From: Geotrypetes seraphini
Taxonomy: Eukaryota; Chordata; Amphibia; Gymnophiona; Dermophiidae
Direction: 5' to 3'
NCBI RefSeq assembly: GCF_902459505.1
Contig: NC_047084.1
Location: 314,293,963 to 314,357,962 of the forward strand
DNA: 64,000 bases
Position 1 is the stretch's first letter. Every line of letters begins with the position of its first letter. The notes beneath the pieces are model-generated. The model was not told where the DNA came from. It did not search any database and saw only the letters and a program-made list of their open reading frames with translations. A program made the translations under genes and the position numbers. Below, one piece after another: positions 30,195 to 41,990 of this stretch.

Positions 30195-31415
30195 CTCAGG
30201 GCCGGATTTTCCTATAGGCTAACTAGGCTTCAGCCTAGGGCCTCTAGATCAAGAGGGGCCTACATTCAAATTGTTAGCAAAATTAAAATTACACTATTCT
30301 AAAAACAGTGAACACTAAAACACTGAACTGAAAATAAGGAGAAATTCTACGCTTCGGGATCGGAACCGGCTCCGGCCGCAACGGGGTGCTGACTCGGCTT
30401 CTCCCTTTCTTTTTCTCACCCTGGGAGGAGGATCGGGGAGGGAAAGACGTCAGTCCAGAAACAGCTGGGCAAAGCCTAGCCCTGCGGGGAGAGAGGCAAA
30501 ACGTGGATCCGTCAGGACAGGGCAGCCCAGACTGGCATCGGGGGGTGGGGTAGGGTGGGGGGTTTCAGTGGAAAGGAGATGGGAGGCAGGCAGGCTGGCA
30601 TCGGAGTGGGGGTGGGGGGGTTTAATGGAAGGCAGGCAGGCAGGCAGGATGGCATGGGGGGGTGTTCAATGAAAGGGGGATGGGAGGCAGGCGGGCATCA
30701 GAGGGGGGGTGAGGTGAGGAAGGACGCACTGGGGGCACTATGGACATAGGAAGGGGCAATGTTGTGTGTTATGTTTGATTAAGAACATAAGAAATTGTCC
30801 ATCGGTGGACATCTCCTTGCACCCCGTGGTTCCACAGCTTCTTGAGTAGTCGTTCATGAGGTACCTTGTCAAAGGCTTTTTGGAATCAAGGTAAATGATG
30901 TCTATGGATTCCCCTTTATCCATCTGGCTGTTTATTCCCTCAAAGAAGTACAGTAGGTTCGTGAGGCACGACCTTCCCTTGCAGAAGCCGTGCTGGCTCG
31001 CCTTCAGTTATTGTTACAAGTACTATATATGGTGCTGAGAATAAATGTCCAAATAAGTGTTCTCGACTTTTTTTTATTTATTATCCGTGTCACATTTTTT
31101 ATAAAGATTAGTACCAATAACAACATGTTTCATTTAACATATTGATATATATCACAGTAATGATGTATTTTATTATCTCTCATGTAATTTACAAACTTAA
31201 AAATGGGAGGTGAAAGGGCCTCATAAGTGGAATAGCCTAGGGCCTCTTTTCATCTAAATCCACTTTCGCCGACCAAGGTAGCCACACGCATCGACTCCCT
31301 GCGCCAGCCGCTGGCTTCCCTTTTTCCAGTCCTGCAGTAGGGACAGGGTAGAGAGGTCTGGACTGGGTCGGCTCAGGGGTGGTTACAAAGGGGCAGGGGG
31401 CGGCCCTATAATTAG
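30195..31415. mobile_element. composite hAT-like repeat with inserts
   Basis: It begins CAGGGCCGGATTTTCCTATA and ends near GGGGGCGGCCCTATAATTAG. GCCTAGGGCCTC occurs near both ends (30234 and 31227). Inside are a G-rich minisatellite (30545-30705, GGGAGGCAGGCAGGC units) and a CR1 fragment (30775-31015). The ends are inferred and the boundaries are approximate. Confidence 0.5.
30775..31015 (-). mobile_element. CR1 RT fragment
   Basis: Minus-strand pieces read SQHGFCKGRSC-like sequence and DKGESIDIIYLDSKKPLTRYL, matching the RT region of the CR1 at 3688-6240 but from a more diverged subfamily. It is frame-broken and short. Confidence 0.7.
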
Positions 31416-32150
31416 GCAAACTGAGATGATAGCAACTCTTTTTCTATCCTCCTTCCCTCCCCGTACGGCAACTCTCCTTTTAAATTGGTTGCTGCTCTCC
31501 CCCCCCCCCCCGGTCTTCTAAACGTGGACGACGGCAGCACCAGCAATATACTGTACAAATACTGCTCGGCCGTCGGCCCCGGAGTTTGCTCGGCATTGTG
31601 TCCTACCCTCTCTGACGTAACTTCCTTCTTCCTCAGGGGCTGACGGCAGAGCAGTGTCGCCTCCCTCCCAAGATATGAATAAACTTTATAATCATGATCA
31701 TCCTTAATCAGTTCTATTAAAACTAGGGCTGCTGCATTTACCTTAAAAAAAATTAATTGCACAATTATTGTTTATTTATTTCCTACTGCAGCTCTTTGTG
31801 ACCCTGAGCAGGTCACTTAAATCTCTACTATCCCAGGTAATATAAATACCTGTATCTAAACCAACATTTCAAAATGATTAGGGATGTTAAACCCAATGGA
31901 AATTACCCCGCCCTAGGCACAGTCAAGACATTTGCTCAATACTGGGGCACTCAAGCACCCACAGAGCCTGGCTCCTATTAGCAGCATCAAGCTGTTCTCA
32001 TGAGGCTGGAACTCACTGTTGACACCTCCAGCTCTGCTTGTGGGTCTGCAGCTCACTCCACTCCCCCCACTTGGCGTTCAGCTCTCAATCTACCTCTCCC
32101 AACAAGTCTGTTGGTCCCTGTCTTAGGTTTGAAGTCTGAGCAAATCAGAT
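31416..32150. other. repeat-derived and unassigned sequence
   Basis: A C-run is at 31500-31512. A SINE scrap with TTTGTGACCCTGAGCAGGTC lies at 31795-31814, matching the middle of the SINE at 59795-60005. No gene is seen. Confidence 0.4.
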
Positions 32151-33000
32151 GTAAGACCTTAGGCCCTTTAGGCTCTGAGCCAAACAGGACCTTAGGCTCC
32201 TAGGCTCCTCCCTCTGTATCCCATGTGCTGCACAGGAAGGGGCCTACGGTCTGACTGAGCAAATCAGAGGTTAGACCTTAGGCCCCTCCCTGTGCAGCAC
32301 ATGGGATACAGCGGGAGGAGCCTAAGGCCCTGATTGGCTGAGCCAGAGAGGGGAAGACCCATTATTTTCGACAGGCAGGACTCGGAACTGAAGGGATCAT
32401 GCTTCCCTCCAGCTCCCAATGTTTAACAAAGGTATGGGGGGGTTTGGGGGGGAGCATCCCTCCTTCCTTTTTTCAGGAGGGGAGAGGGAAGGGGATAGCT
32501 CAGGGGGGAGCTCCATTGGCAGGAGGGAATGGGCATCCTTCCTGCCAATTTTCTCTTTTGAGGGGAGGGGGGGATTCCTGGTGCTGCATTCAAGGGCTGA
32601 CATGGCAGTGGGGGACTTTTTCTTTTTTTTTTTTATGGGACAGATATTTTGTATGTGTAACACACGCAAAAATATTTGTGCCATTGGAAAAAAAATGACC
32701 CCCCACCCCTTTTTTGGGGGGGATAGCCAAGCAATGTTAGTACATTAATCACGTGGCTACTTTGCATGGCTGGATTGGAAAATGGGTGATTGACGGGAAA
32801 AACAAATGGTGGGCCATTTTGTGCATTGGGTTGGCAAAAACGATCTTCGCCAAAGCTGTGAAAACAAGTTTAATGATGATCGCTGCCTTTAGTGGATCTA
32901 ATAGTGGTTACATAAGAATTAGATTATGTGGCTAGAATTTAGAGTAAGGCGTGTGTTCTGTGCTTAGTCCCACACCCCAAAAAACCATTTGTGAGCAAGC
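32150..33000. mobile_element. GGCCTTAG-rich interspersed repeat, copy 1
   Basis: A palindrome (about 32200-32250 and 32276-32330, TATCCCATGTGCTGCACAGG and complement) is followed by G-rich sequence, a T-run and TGTAACACACGCAAAAATAT. The same order recurs at 35420-36190. Superfamily unknown; probably a non-autonomous DNA transposon. Confidence 0.55.
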
Positions 33001-33210
33001 TCTGTACCATGTGGCATATGAGCCGCAGAGATTTGCTTGTTTTTCAGTAAATAAAAAGAAACCTCTAAAAGCGGCATTTACAGATTAAGATTGTGAGAAG
33101 CTGTAGCTCAGAAGCATTCTATTAATACTACCTTTGTATGCCTTTGATCCTCTAGCCCAATTTTAGACTGTGATCCTTTGACAAAGTTTCATACTTTGCT
33201 TTTAAATTTA

Positions 33211-33350
33211 AGGGGTCCTTTTACTACGGCGCGCTAAAGAGTAGCATGCACTAAATGCTAAGGCGCCCATAGAATATAATGGGCACCTTAGCATTTAGCA
33301 CACGCTAATCTTTAGTGCGTGCTAAATCGGTCCTTAGTAAAAGGACCCCT
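33211..33350. mobile_element. palindromic MITE, 140 bp
   Basis: It begins AGGGGTCCTTTTACTACGGC and ends TTAGTAAAAGGACCCCT. Inner arms pair around CTAAGGCGCCCATAG / GGGCACCTTAG. There is no clear long target duplication. Confidence 0.8.
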
Positions 33351-35419
33351 AAATGTCTGATGCAGTTTACCAAGGCTGCAGTGCTTCAAAGCAACAGCCT
33401 CTTATGCCAGTAATACCTCTTATGAAAGAGAAATGACAGCTGGTCTGCATGTCTTGTATTTAGTATGACCTTTAAGAGGTTTTGACGTTATTGGGAAGCA
33501 AACTTATGTTTGTCAGTATGATTTATAGTCACAAGGGGCTCGTCAAAGAGTAGCCGGATATCATAAAGTTTCAACTTTTCTATGTGAAATCCTTTTCTAT
33601 TGAACAAAAAACACTATATAATAAGAACTCCAGCTGAAAACCATGTTTACCAATAAGAGCGAACTCCACGGAGGACTTTGCTCTGATGTCCTCCACGGGT
33701 ACAAACAATATACCCTCCCAACCTTACTACACTAACATAAGTACCAAAACATTATTTGGTGTTTCATTATTTTCCTGGCAGTATGGGACCTATAAAGTGC
33801 TATGATGGCCCGTTGCTACCTTTGCTCGAACCTATTGAGCACATGGGTATGGTCTGAGCACTTTATGTACTAATTTTTAAGAACTCTTGTTATATTTTTT
33901 AGTTAAAGCACTGTTGTTTATTGCTTCTGTGATCTAGAGTGAAATTTCAATATTTTTGGACACAGAGCTATTAAATTATTTGTACTCCCTAATTTGAGAA
34001 AGCTTTAAGAGGTGTATTCATGACACAAAAAAATGCTTTCCTGATATTATGTTATGTTAAAATTAGATTTTCTGTTCCACCTTTACCTATTCAGTTCAAA
34101 GTCAGATTACATTACAAGAGGTTGGGTCAATTAACCAGGAAGTTACAATAGACAGATCGACATTCAATAGGGTTGCTAATCCAGGTAGATCAGTACAACT
34201 ATTAATACAGTTAGATCATAGTTTCAACTATATATTTATAAGTATAAGTAGATCATCAGCTCATCATTATGTCCTAGGAATTGCATTAGACAGTTTAGAA
34301 ATGTAATGTTACAATTAATGTTTCATTTACTTCAGAGTTGGCTCCCTGTCTTGGTACAGAAATGCTTTTAGAAATTTTCTGAACCTGAGGTAATGGTCAC
34401 AAGATCATAGTGTAAATGGTAGTTGGTTCCAGCATTTTGCTAATTGATATTGGATGGATAAGGTAATTTGCCTGGTAGACTTTATATTGTTGCACGGTGG
34501 GAATTTAAATTGGAAAATATTTTTGGTGAAATATCTGATGCAATTATTAGAACTTTGCCTTCTAGATTAGCTAGAAGTATGTTTCAATTTTGTTCTTTCT
34601 GCATATCTCTTTCCCAGTCTCAAGTCTTGAGTACACTAGTTAGGTGTTTGCAGTAAGCCGCATTCCTTTGCAGTGAGATAGCATTCTGTTTGTCCATGAA
34701 TGCATCCAGGCTGTGCTTAATCAATTTTATGATGCCAGAGCAGCTTTGTTCAGACATGACGTGGCACTGAATTTGTGCTGTCCACTTTTGTTGTGTTCTT
34801 TGGAACCTGGCATGTCATTGGATCTCAGGAAAACGCAGGTACATTATTAGAAAGCTGTAACCTATGCAGCGCTACTGATTTTTGCATATACTGATTATTT
34901 TAGCTATAAATCTGTAAAGAAATTGCACTGTTAAAGTAGGATGCCTTTCATGCCAAAAGCCACAGTGGCAGAGAATTATTTAAAATGCCAGGAAGTACAT
35001 TTTAGCCTCAAGTCAGATGGCCAAAACCAAATATCTCCATAAAAATTAGTTTTACTTTTGTACTCCACAAAGTCCTGGAAAGAACTGTATGAATAGTCCC
35101 AGCCCCCACATTAAGGCTGTTTGCTTAAGGAAAAAAACAAACCATATTTTTATTCTTAACACTTCACACTGCTCCTTTAGGCTCTAGTTTGTGCTGTACT
35201 GGTAACTAGCCTTAATCACCAGGCAACCTGGGTAGGAAGAGCTATTCCCTCAGCTGGACACCTCCCTCCCAACAGTACTGCATTAGCCATGCAACAGTAA
35301 AGCTTCCTCCTTATAATTCACCAGACTTTCATTGAAGGAGTTTACAGAATATCTTTAAAGTCCATGAACAATATTTGAAAAAAATAGTCAAACAAAGCAC
35401 ACCACAGGTGGCAGCAACT
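33351..35419. other. mostly unassigned AT-rich sequence
   Basis: About 34045-34460 resembles a repeat with CAGTTCAAAGTCAGATTACA that is also seen in weaker form near 61215-61400. The rest shows no gene, no splice-framed conserved exon and no other clear repeat. Confidence 0.35.
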
Positions 35420-36190
35420 CTGTAGTTCAAATAAGACCTAAGACTTGATTGGCCCAGGAGTCTAAGGCCCTTCCCATAGGAGAGGCCTTAGGTGCCTGAA
35501 CCAAACAGAGTCCTGGGCCCCACCCAATGCATGGGAAGGGGCCTAAGGCCCTCACTGGTCCAGGTGTCTAAGGCCATGCCTTTGGGAGGGGCCTTAGGTG
35601 TATTACCCAATCAGATTCTTAGGTCTCTCCCAGTACATCCCAGGATGCACCGTGAAGGGAAAGGCCTGCCATTTTGAAGAGGCAGCCTGCCAGCAGGAGA
35701 GAGTGGGAATCCCTCCTGGCGCTCTTTAATTTGAATGTGGGGAGGTCAGGAATGTGGGGGGTCAAGGTGGCCAAGGCAGGAGTGAGTGGGCTTCCCTCCT
35801 GCCACTTTCTTTTTTTAAAGTTCAGGGGTCATCATAACTTTTTTTTTTTCTTTAATGGGGACAGATATTATGCATATATAACACACGCACATATCTGGGG
35901 GGGGGGGGGGGAGAGGATTTAACACTACCGGCCCCTCCAGACCTGTTGGAGATTTTGGAGCATTAAAAACCGGCACTTCATTTTGTGCATCATGTGGGCA
36001 TCGATTGGAGTGCTCATTTTAATACTGATGAGCTCACTGTAATATATTTACTTATGATTATCGTAGGCTGCATCAAACCATGGAAAAGACCGCGATTTGC
36101 TGTTTTGTGCATTGATAGCTGAAATACTTCAACACTAAACTGGTTTAGTGACAATCATTAAATGCACAGTGCGTTTTGTGCATTCAGGCC
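35420..36190. mobile_element. GGCCTTAG-rich interspersed repeat, copy 2
   Basis: It shares with 32150-33000 the GGGGCCTAAGGCCCT phrases, the GGCAGGAGGGAN block, the T-run and ATATAACACACGCACATATC. The tail CACTAAACTGGTTTAGTGAC is itself a short palindrome. Confidence 0.55.
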
Positions 36191-36211
36191 TAAGAAGGGA
36201 ATTTGCCTCTA

Positions 36212-36505
36212 AGCTAAGGTGACCATACGTCCCATTTTCAACGGGATAGTCCCGTTTTCGGACTGACCGTCCCGTTGTCCCGACCCATTGCTTCAGGACA
36301 CTGAAATGTCCCGTTGTCAGGGACAGCGTCCTGAAGCTGTGCACGGGGACACCAGGATGGGCAATAGCTTTCCCTCCCTGCTGTGACGATTCAAACCCTG
36401 GGCTGCCGCCGCTGCTTCTTGCCTTCTTCCCGACGTCAATTTTGATGTCGGAGAGGACGTTCCGGCCCAGCCAATCAGCTGCATGGTACGGCATGCTTAG
36501 CAGCT
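36212..36505. mobile_element. probable MITE with GTGACCATACGTCC start
   Basis: GTCCCGTT phrases recur five times in 36225-36320 in both orientations, followed by a GC-rich core with CGACGTCAATTTTGATGTCG. Boundaries and target duplication are not resolved. Confidence 0.4.
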
Positions 36506-36739
36506 AAGCAGGGATAATGGATTAATTTTATAGTTTGTAAATGTGACGCATTCAGTCTGTCTTCTCTTGTCTCTCAGCATTTAATATGTGCTCTTCCCTT
36601 TCTCCTTAAGCTGAAATGGATACATTTCTCTGCTATTTGAATGTTCTTCCATGCTGTCTATTATGGTATTGTGTGCATTGTACTGACATTTATCATATTT
36701 CTGTTATATGATTGTTCTGCAGAACTGTTAAATGTGTAT

Positions 36740-37008
36740 GAGAGAATGACACAGGGACAAATTTTCCCTGTCCCTGCAGGAACTCATTTTCCCGTCATGA
36801 CAAATTCTTTCTGTATCCCTGCTCCATTCCTGCAAGCTCTGTCCTAATCTGCACAAGCCTGAAACCCTTAAGTGTTTGAGGATTTTGCGGTTAAGGCAGA
36901 GCTTGCAGGAATAGGGCAATGACAAGGAGAGCAACAAACCTTGTGAGGATGGGACGGGGAAACAATTCCTGTAGGGACTGGGAAAAATTTGTCCCCATGT
37001 CATTCTCT
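36740..37008. mobile_element. palindromic MITE with GAGAATGAC ends
   Basis: The ends GAGAGAATGACACAGGGACA and CCCCATGTCATTCTCT pair. The flanks are AATGTGTAT at 36731-36739 and 37009-37017, a 9-bp (or 8-bp) perfect duplication. The interior halves are complementary around CTTAAGTGTTTGAGG. Confidence 0.8.
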
Positions 37009-37083
37009 AATGTGTATATTTTTGATGCTGTTTTATGTTGGGCCTATTATTAGGATTAAATTTACCTTCCTTGTCATCAACAC

Positions 37084-37199
37084 AGATGAATCCAGAGACT
37101 AGTGGGATTACATCCATCAACCAGCAGGGTGAGATAGAAAGCATTGAATTGACCTCAGGTATATCTTGGATGCACATCCTCCTGGCCAGTCAGTATACT
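37084..37199 (+). repeat. left inverted terminal repeat
   Basis: Begins AGATGAATCCAGAGACTAGT. It pairs with 40481-40597 over about 115 bp with few mismatches (shared GCATCCAAGATAT on the opposite strand). Confidence 0.85.
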
Positions 37200-37614
37200 C
37201 TAGCTCCAGCAGGTTGAGGATGGGTTTCTTACAGCTCCTGGATTCTGCAGTGGATTTCAGCCAGGTTTCGCTGTAACTACCAGCACCAGTTTCCTAGATC
37301 TGACAAATGGCTGCAATCATTCTGGTTCCTGGTTTGGGCTCCCGAGGAGGGAAGGCTATTTGCTCCTGTTGCTGCGGCTTCAGTATAGCCTTTGGGGTGT
37401 TGGCCATATTGATCCAACTTTAGGGGCAACACCTGGGCCCACCCAGGTCCCTTCCCCACCCTCCCAGCCGGTGGAGAGAAGAAGAAGAAGCTGATTTGGT
37501 TGGAGGGTCCTTTCCCATAAGAAGAAAAGCCCAACCACGGGTGACGGCACAGTTCCCTGTGCGCTGCAGCACTAATGCCTCTCCCTTTGCCTTCCGGTAG
37601 TGCAGGAGCACATG

Positions 37615-38955
37615 AGTACTTGGCTTAGGCCTCAGTAAAGAGACATATTCCTGTGGCTTAGGCCTCAGTAGAGAGACATGTTCCTGGGGCTTTAGGCCTC
37701 AGTTGTGAAATGTTGCTGTGCATGTTCCTGGGGCGTTAGGCCTCAGGTGAGAAATGTTGCTGCGCATGATCCTGGGGCGTTAGGCCTCAGGTGAGAAATG
37801 TTGCTGTGCATGTTCCTTGGAATTTAGGCCTCAGTTGAGAAATGTTCTTGCACACGTTCCTGGGGCTTTTGGCCTCAGTTGAGAAATGTTCCTGCGCATG
37901 TTCCTGTGGCTTTTGGCCTTAGTTGAGAAATGTTCCTGTGGCTTTTGGCCTCAATTGAGAAATGCTCCTGCGCATGTTCCTGGGGCTTAGGCCTCAGTTG
38001 TGTTTTAGTTCTGGGGTTTCAGACTCAGATGTGAAATCTTCCTGTGACCTCAGATGTGGAAATTTCAGTGGCTTAGGCATAGGGCCTCAGTGGAGGTCGA
38101 TTTCTGGGGCTGGTCCCAGATCCCTTCCTGTGGCCTCAGAGGTTAAGATCTTCCTGTGGCTTTAGACCTCAGAGGTGAAATCTTCCTGTGGCTTTAGGTC
38201 TCAGTGGTGAGATCTGGTGGCTTGGGGCCTCAAAGATAGGATATTTCTATGGCTTCGGTCTCAGTGGTGAGATATTTCTGTGGCTGAGGCCTCAGTTAAC
38301 ACAATATTTCAGCGGCTTAAGGACTTGGATGAGAAGTGTTCCTTTGGCTTGGGCCTCAGTAGAGGAAGATTCCTGTGGCTTTGTTGAGGCCTCAACTGAG
38401 AATTGTTCTGGTGGCCTAGGCCTCAGAGATGAGTTCGTCCAGTGGCCTAGGCTTCAGAGGTGACATCTGCCTGTGGCTGAGGCCACTGATGAGTAATATT
38501 CCTGTGCCTTAGACCTCAGAGGTGAGTTCTTCCAGTGGCTTAGGCCTCTGAGGTGAGATCTTCCTGTGGCTCAGACCGCAGATGAGTGAGTTTCATGTGG
38601 CTCAGGCCTCAGTGAAGAAAATTTCCTGGGGTTTAGGCCTCAGATGGGAAATGCTCCTATGGCTTAGGCCTCAGTTGAGCGATATTCCTGTGGCTCAGGC
38701 CTCAGTGGAAGGAGGATTCCTGAGGGCTCAGGCCAAGACATATTCCTGGGGCTCAGGCCTCAGATGAGAGAGGCTCCTGTGGCATGGACCTCAGATGAGA
38801 GAGGCTCCTGTGGCTCAGGACACAGTGGAAGGCCGATTCCGGTGGCTCAGGCATCAGTGAAAGGCCAATTCTGGTGGCTCAGGCCGCAGTGGAAGGCAGA
38901 TTCCTTTAGGAATCAGTGGAGAAAGATTCCTGAGGAGTAGGCCTCAGTTGAACTG
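37615..38955 (+). repeat. minisatellite with 32/33-bp and 44-bp units
   Basis: About 35 units are built on GGCTTAGGCCTCAGTTGAGA plus a TGTTCCTG-type end. Units are 32-33 bp, or 44 bp when a 12-bp block (CGCATGTTCCTG type) is added. The 44-bp form dominates the left third (37690-37990), the short and degenerate forms the rest. No unit shows CRISPR-like constant repeats with unique spacers. Confidence 0.88.
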
Positions 38956-40174
38956 CAGAATATGAGCTGTACAGTGCCTACCTTGGGGGGGGGGAATCAC
39001 CTGGGCTCCCAGGTTCCCTTTTCTCCTCTCCTGAAGGACTTGGATACTTCAGTTCCATAAGCTCACTTGGGCTATGGGTGTGGAGTTACAGGGATTGCTG
39101 TTCTCTTCAGGAAGGCACCAGTGTGGGGAGTATTTTTACTCCTTTTCTGCGTAGGGAAGCGGAAGCCCACAGGCTTTGCAGCCAGGTCAGGCAGAAGCAG
39201 GTGGCAGGAGGCCCTAAGGGCGGGTACTCAAGGCTCTTCCCTCCCGCCGCAGATCGGAGGTCACTGTAGTTGCAGTTGACGTCGCCACCGCTGTCAGTGT
39301 TTCTACTCTCGGAGTAGGGACGCCGCTTCTGGCAGTACTGCCTTTGCCACTGCTAACCGGCCGACCCTAGTTGCTGCCACACGGGCGGTGGGTTGGCCTT
39401 GCCTGGGGAGCCATTTCACTTGTGGCCTGGTGTTTGGTCCCAGCCTGATGGCAGTTAAGCTATAGCTAGGCTGATTGCGAGCTAATTGAAAGCTCTCGCT
39501 CTTGCTCTGAGTTATTCTTTCCACTCCTTCTGGGTTCATTCATGTGGAGGAATGGACTGGCAGTTGAATAAGCTACCCCAGTGTCTGAGGCTGTTACTGT
39601 TTCTCCTTGGGACGCTGGGACATGCACTTGTCACTTCGTGGCCTAGGTACAGAGTAGTATCTGGTTATAAGGGGATGCCTTGCCTCTCCTCTGGCATTAT
39701 TCTTGACTGGGGTCAACAGTGTGGCCTCCTTTGTCCTAGGAACTTGGTACTTGAGAGGGCTTCAGTCAGATGGGAAATCTTCATTTGTCACGAGTCCAGG
39801 CTGGCTGCCCTAGAACCTTCCGAGGGAAGTAGGTTGGGTTTACGACAAGGCTCATGGGGTTTGCCATCAACCGAGGACCATTGCCAGACATGTTGGTTGC
39901 ATTCCACAGGAGGTTATTTGAAGCCTAGTGATCGCATTAGCAGGCTGCTTTGCACTCATACTATTCGTGGAGGGACACTGTAGCTGGGGTTTTCCGTAGC
40001 ATGGTGCTCTTAGGCAAGGATTGCTCCTACTCACATGGGCTAGAGGGGTTACCCTCTGTATGTTCATAGGAAATGTACTCTCTGGATGTCGTATCTCCTT
40101 AGACATGTACTGCAAGACAGGTTTTCAGTTCACTTAATTTTCCTCCCTACGTTTGGACTGCTTTTGTACATCCT
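38956..40174 (+). other. non-coding part of DIRS-like element
   Basis: A 165-codon open frame at 39486-39983 has no recognisable motif. I found no RT, RNase H or recombinase residues. This may be rearranged host or element sequence carried inside the element. Confidence 0.4.
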
Positions 40175-40274
40175 ACTAGTCTCTGGATTCATCTGCTGTT
40201 GATGACAAGGAAGGTAAAATTATGTCCTTACTTGATAATTTTCTTTCCTTTAGTCACAGCAGATGAATCCAGAG
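40175..40274 (+). repeat. internal complementary region (DIRS hallmark)
   Basis: Left half CTGTTGATGACAAGGAAGGT complements the left outer end (37059-37083). Right half GATAATTTTCTTTCCTTTAG complements the right outer end (40598-40625). They meet at AAATTATGTCCTT. In the DIRS replication model this segment templates the circle junction. Confidence 0.85.
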
Positions 40275-40480
40275 CCCCACCCTGGTGCGGGGTTTGTAGC
40301 TCTCAGGAGCAGTTTGGGCTTGCCTTTAGACTAAAGTTGCAGTTTCGATTTTGATGTATCAATGATTCGGGTAGTGCATGTGACGGAAGAAGTTCCATAG
40401 GTGTCCTATGTCTCATATGTTTACTGTGATTGATATGATTTACTTTTATGTGATTTATTTCAACTGCTTTGAGAAGACCT

Positions 40481-40597
40481 ATACTGATTGGCCAGGAGGA
40501 TGTGCATCCAAGATATTCCTGAGGTCAATTCAGTGCTCTCTATCTCCCTCTGCTGGTTGATGGACGTAATCCCACTAGTCTCTGGATTCATCTGCTG
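40481..40597 (-). repeat. right inverted terminal repeat
   Basis: Complement of 37084-37199. It reads GGCCAGGAGGATGTGCATCC and ends GGATTCATCTGCTG. Confidence 0.85.
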
Positions 40598-40644
40598 TGA
40601 CTAAAGGAAAGAAAATTATCAGGTAAGGACATAATTTTACCTTA

Positions 40645-41099
40645 TTGTATTTATGTTTATATTTGGTCATTTTACTATTGTGACATTTTATGTCAAACTG
40701 TACCTGCTGTACATGTCTCGGGTGAATCTCTTCAATAAACACAGTTCATAAGTCCTAATAAATAAGTGCCACTGAAAATCCAGGAGTGCCTCACTCACTG
40801 CAACTTAAATTCTAACAGGGCTTTCACAACCTTATTTACCCAAGCATCCAAAATCTTTGCACCAACCCTGCTCAGGCCCCTCAGAAGCCCCACCTTCGGA
40901 ATAACAATATAACAAATGAACACGATGACGCAATTTTTGTTTTATGGGAAATACTCCCACTTGTGTTTATTTAGCACATTTAAGAAAACAAAATGTGACA
41001 AACCCCTTCATTCACCGTATAGAGATTTGAAATCAACATCATCACCATTAAAATGCATAGCTTGTTTTCTGTTCAGTTTCTGTAATGTTAATACTGGAA
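40645..41099. other. unassigned sequence
   Basis: AT-rich. A weak repeat tail resemblance (CTTCAATAAACACAG near 40731) may mark a degraded element. No gene. Confidence 0.3.
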
Positions 41100-41465
41100 A
41101 GTGCCTAAAGTTAGGCGCCTAACTTAATTAGTAAATTGGCTTCAATTATGAGCTTTAATTGGTCGATAGATGCCTAACTTCTTAGGCATGATTCTAAAAA
41201 AAGATAAGCACCTATCAGATGCTGCCTAGTGGAGCCTAACTTCAAAGTAGGCATGTTTAGGGGCAGAGAAGGATTTAGGCACTGCTAGGCGAGATTCTCT
41301 AAAGGGCTTAGGTGCCTATAATGTAGGCCTTTAAACCCCCCTGGCCTACATTACAGGCGCCTACGTTTTAAGTTAGGCGCGATTCTGCAGTAGGCGCTAA
41401 GTGTGATTGACACACAATAGGTGGCTATCTTTAGAGACGCCAAAGTCTTTAAGATGTTGGATTCA
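41100..41465 (+). mobile_element. GGCGCCTA-rich MITE, copy 1
   Basis: Repeated inverted phrases TTAGGCGCCTAA, CTAATGTAGGCC and GATTCT(C/G) occur. An opposite-strand copy lies at 57320-57850, split by another MITE. Inner arms 41318-41340 and 41342-41362 pair around ACCCCCCTGG. Confidence 0.6.
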
Positions 41466-41807
41466 GAACAGCACATCTGTATTCTACCAAAACCAGGACG
41501 AACTAGTGCACCTGAATGTAACTCACCTTGAGCTACAAGTGAAAAGGAGTGAGCTCACCTGTCATACAATTGGCAATATTAAACTGAACAAACTAACAAC
41601 ATTTTCAACAGTACATTAACAGAAAACTGTGTTATACAGCAAGGCACTTAAATTACAGTAAAACAGTATTCTTTTCAATTGAATGCCAACTGGATTTTAT
41701 TGACCATTAATTCACACATCTTCTTCCTCACGGTAGCTTAGCATAGACTAACACGAATCATCACAGAGGGTTAAAGGTATAGGGAAGGGGGATGGGAGAC
41801 AGGACTT
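41466..41807. other. unassigned sequence
   Basis: No gene or repeat recognised. Confidence 0.3.
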
Positions 41808-41990
41808 GATATACCGCCTTTCTGTGGTTACAAAGTGGTTTACATATTATATACAGGCATTTATTTTGTGCCAGGGACAACGGAGGGTTAAGTGACTTGT
41901 CTTGCTCAGAGTCACAAGGGAGCTGCATTGGGAATCAACCCAGTTCCCCAGGTTCACAAGCCGTTGAACTAACCACTAGGCTAAAGGCAA
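41808..41990 (-). mobile_element. tRNA-derived SINE, minus strand
   Basis: Read on the minus strand it starts TAGCCTAGTGGTTAGTTCAA (A-box region) and has a B-box GGTTGATTCC (41931-41940). It then reads CTTGTGACTCTGAGCAAGAC and CACTTAACCCTCC, and ends in GGCGGTATATCAAG. This is the same general family as 59795-60005, with an extra duplication of GACTTG...GTCACTT. Confidence 0.8.

Larger units (their letters stand above)
37056..40644 (+). mobile_element. non-coding DIRS-like element with minisatellite core
   Basis: A fossil or non-autonomous retroelement of about 3.6 kb. It has inverted terminal repeats (37084-37199 and 40481-40597) and unique outer ends on each side. Near the right end, an internal complementary region (40175-40274) is the complement of the left outer end joined to the complement of the right outer end. 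This three-part geometry is the hallmark of DIRS retroelements. Between lies a 1.3-kb minisatellite (37615-38955) and about 1.2 kb with no recognisable gag, reverse transcriptase or recombinase. Replication would have depended on proteins from another element. The clean ends suggest moderate to young age. Confidence 0.82.

Noticed and set aside
37615-38955. Regularly spaced repeats that might look like a CRISPR array
   Set aside because: Units are adjacent and degenerate with no unique spacers, and the setting is a vertebrate retroelement.
39486-39983. A 165-codon frame inside the DIRS-like element as a possible gag or recombinase
   Set aside because: No catalytic or zinc-knuckle motif can be seen; treated as non-coding.
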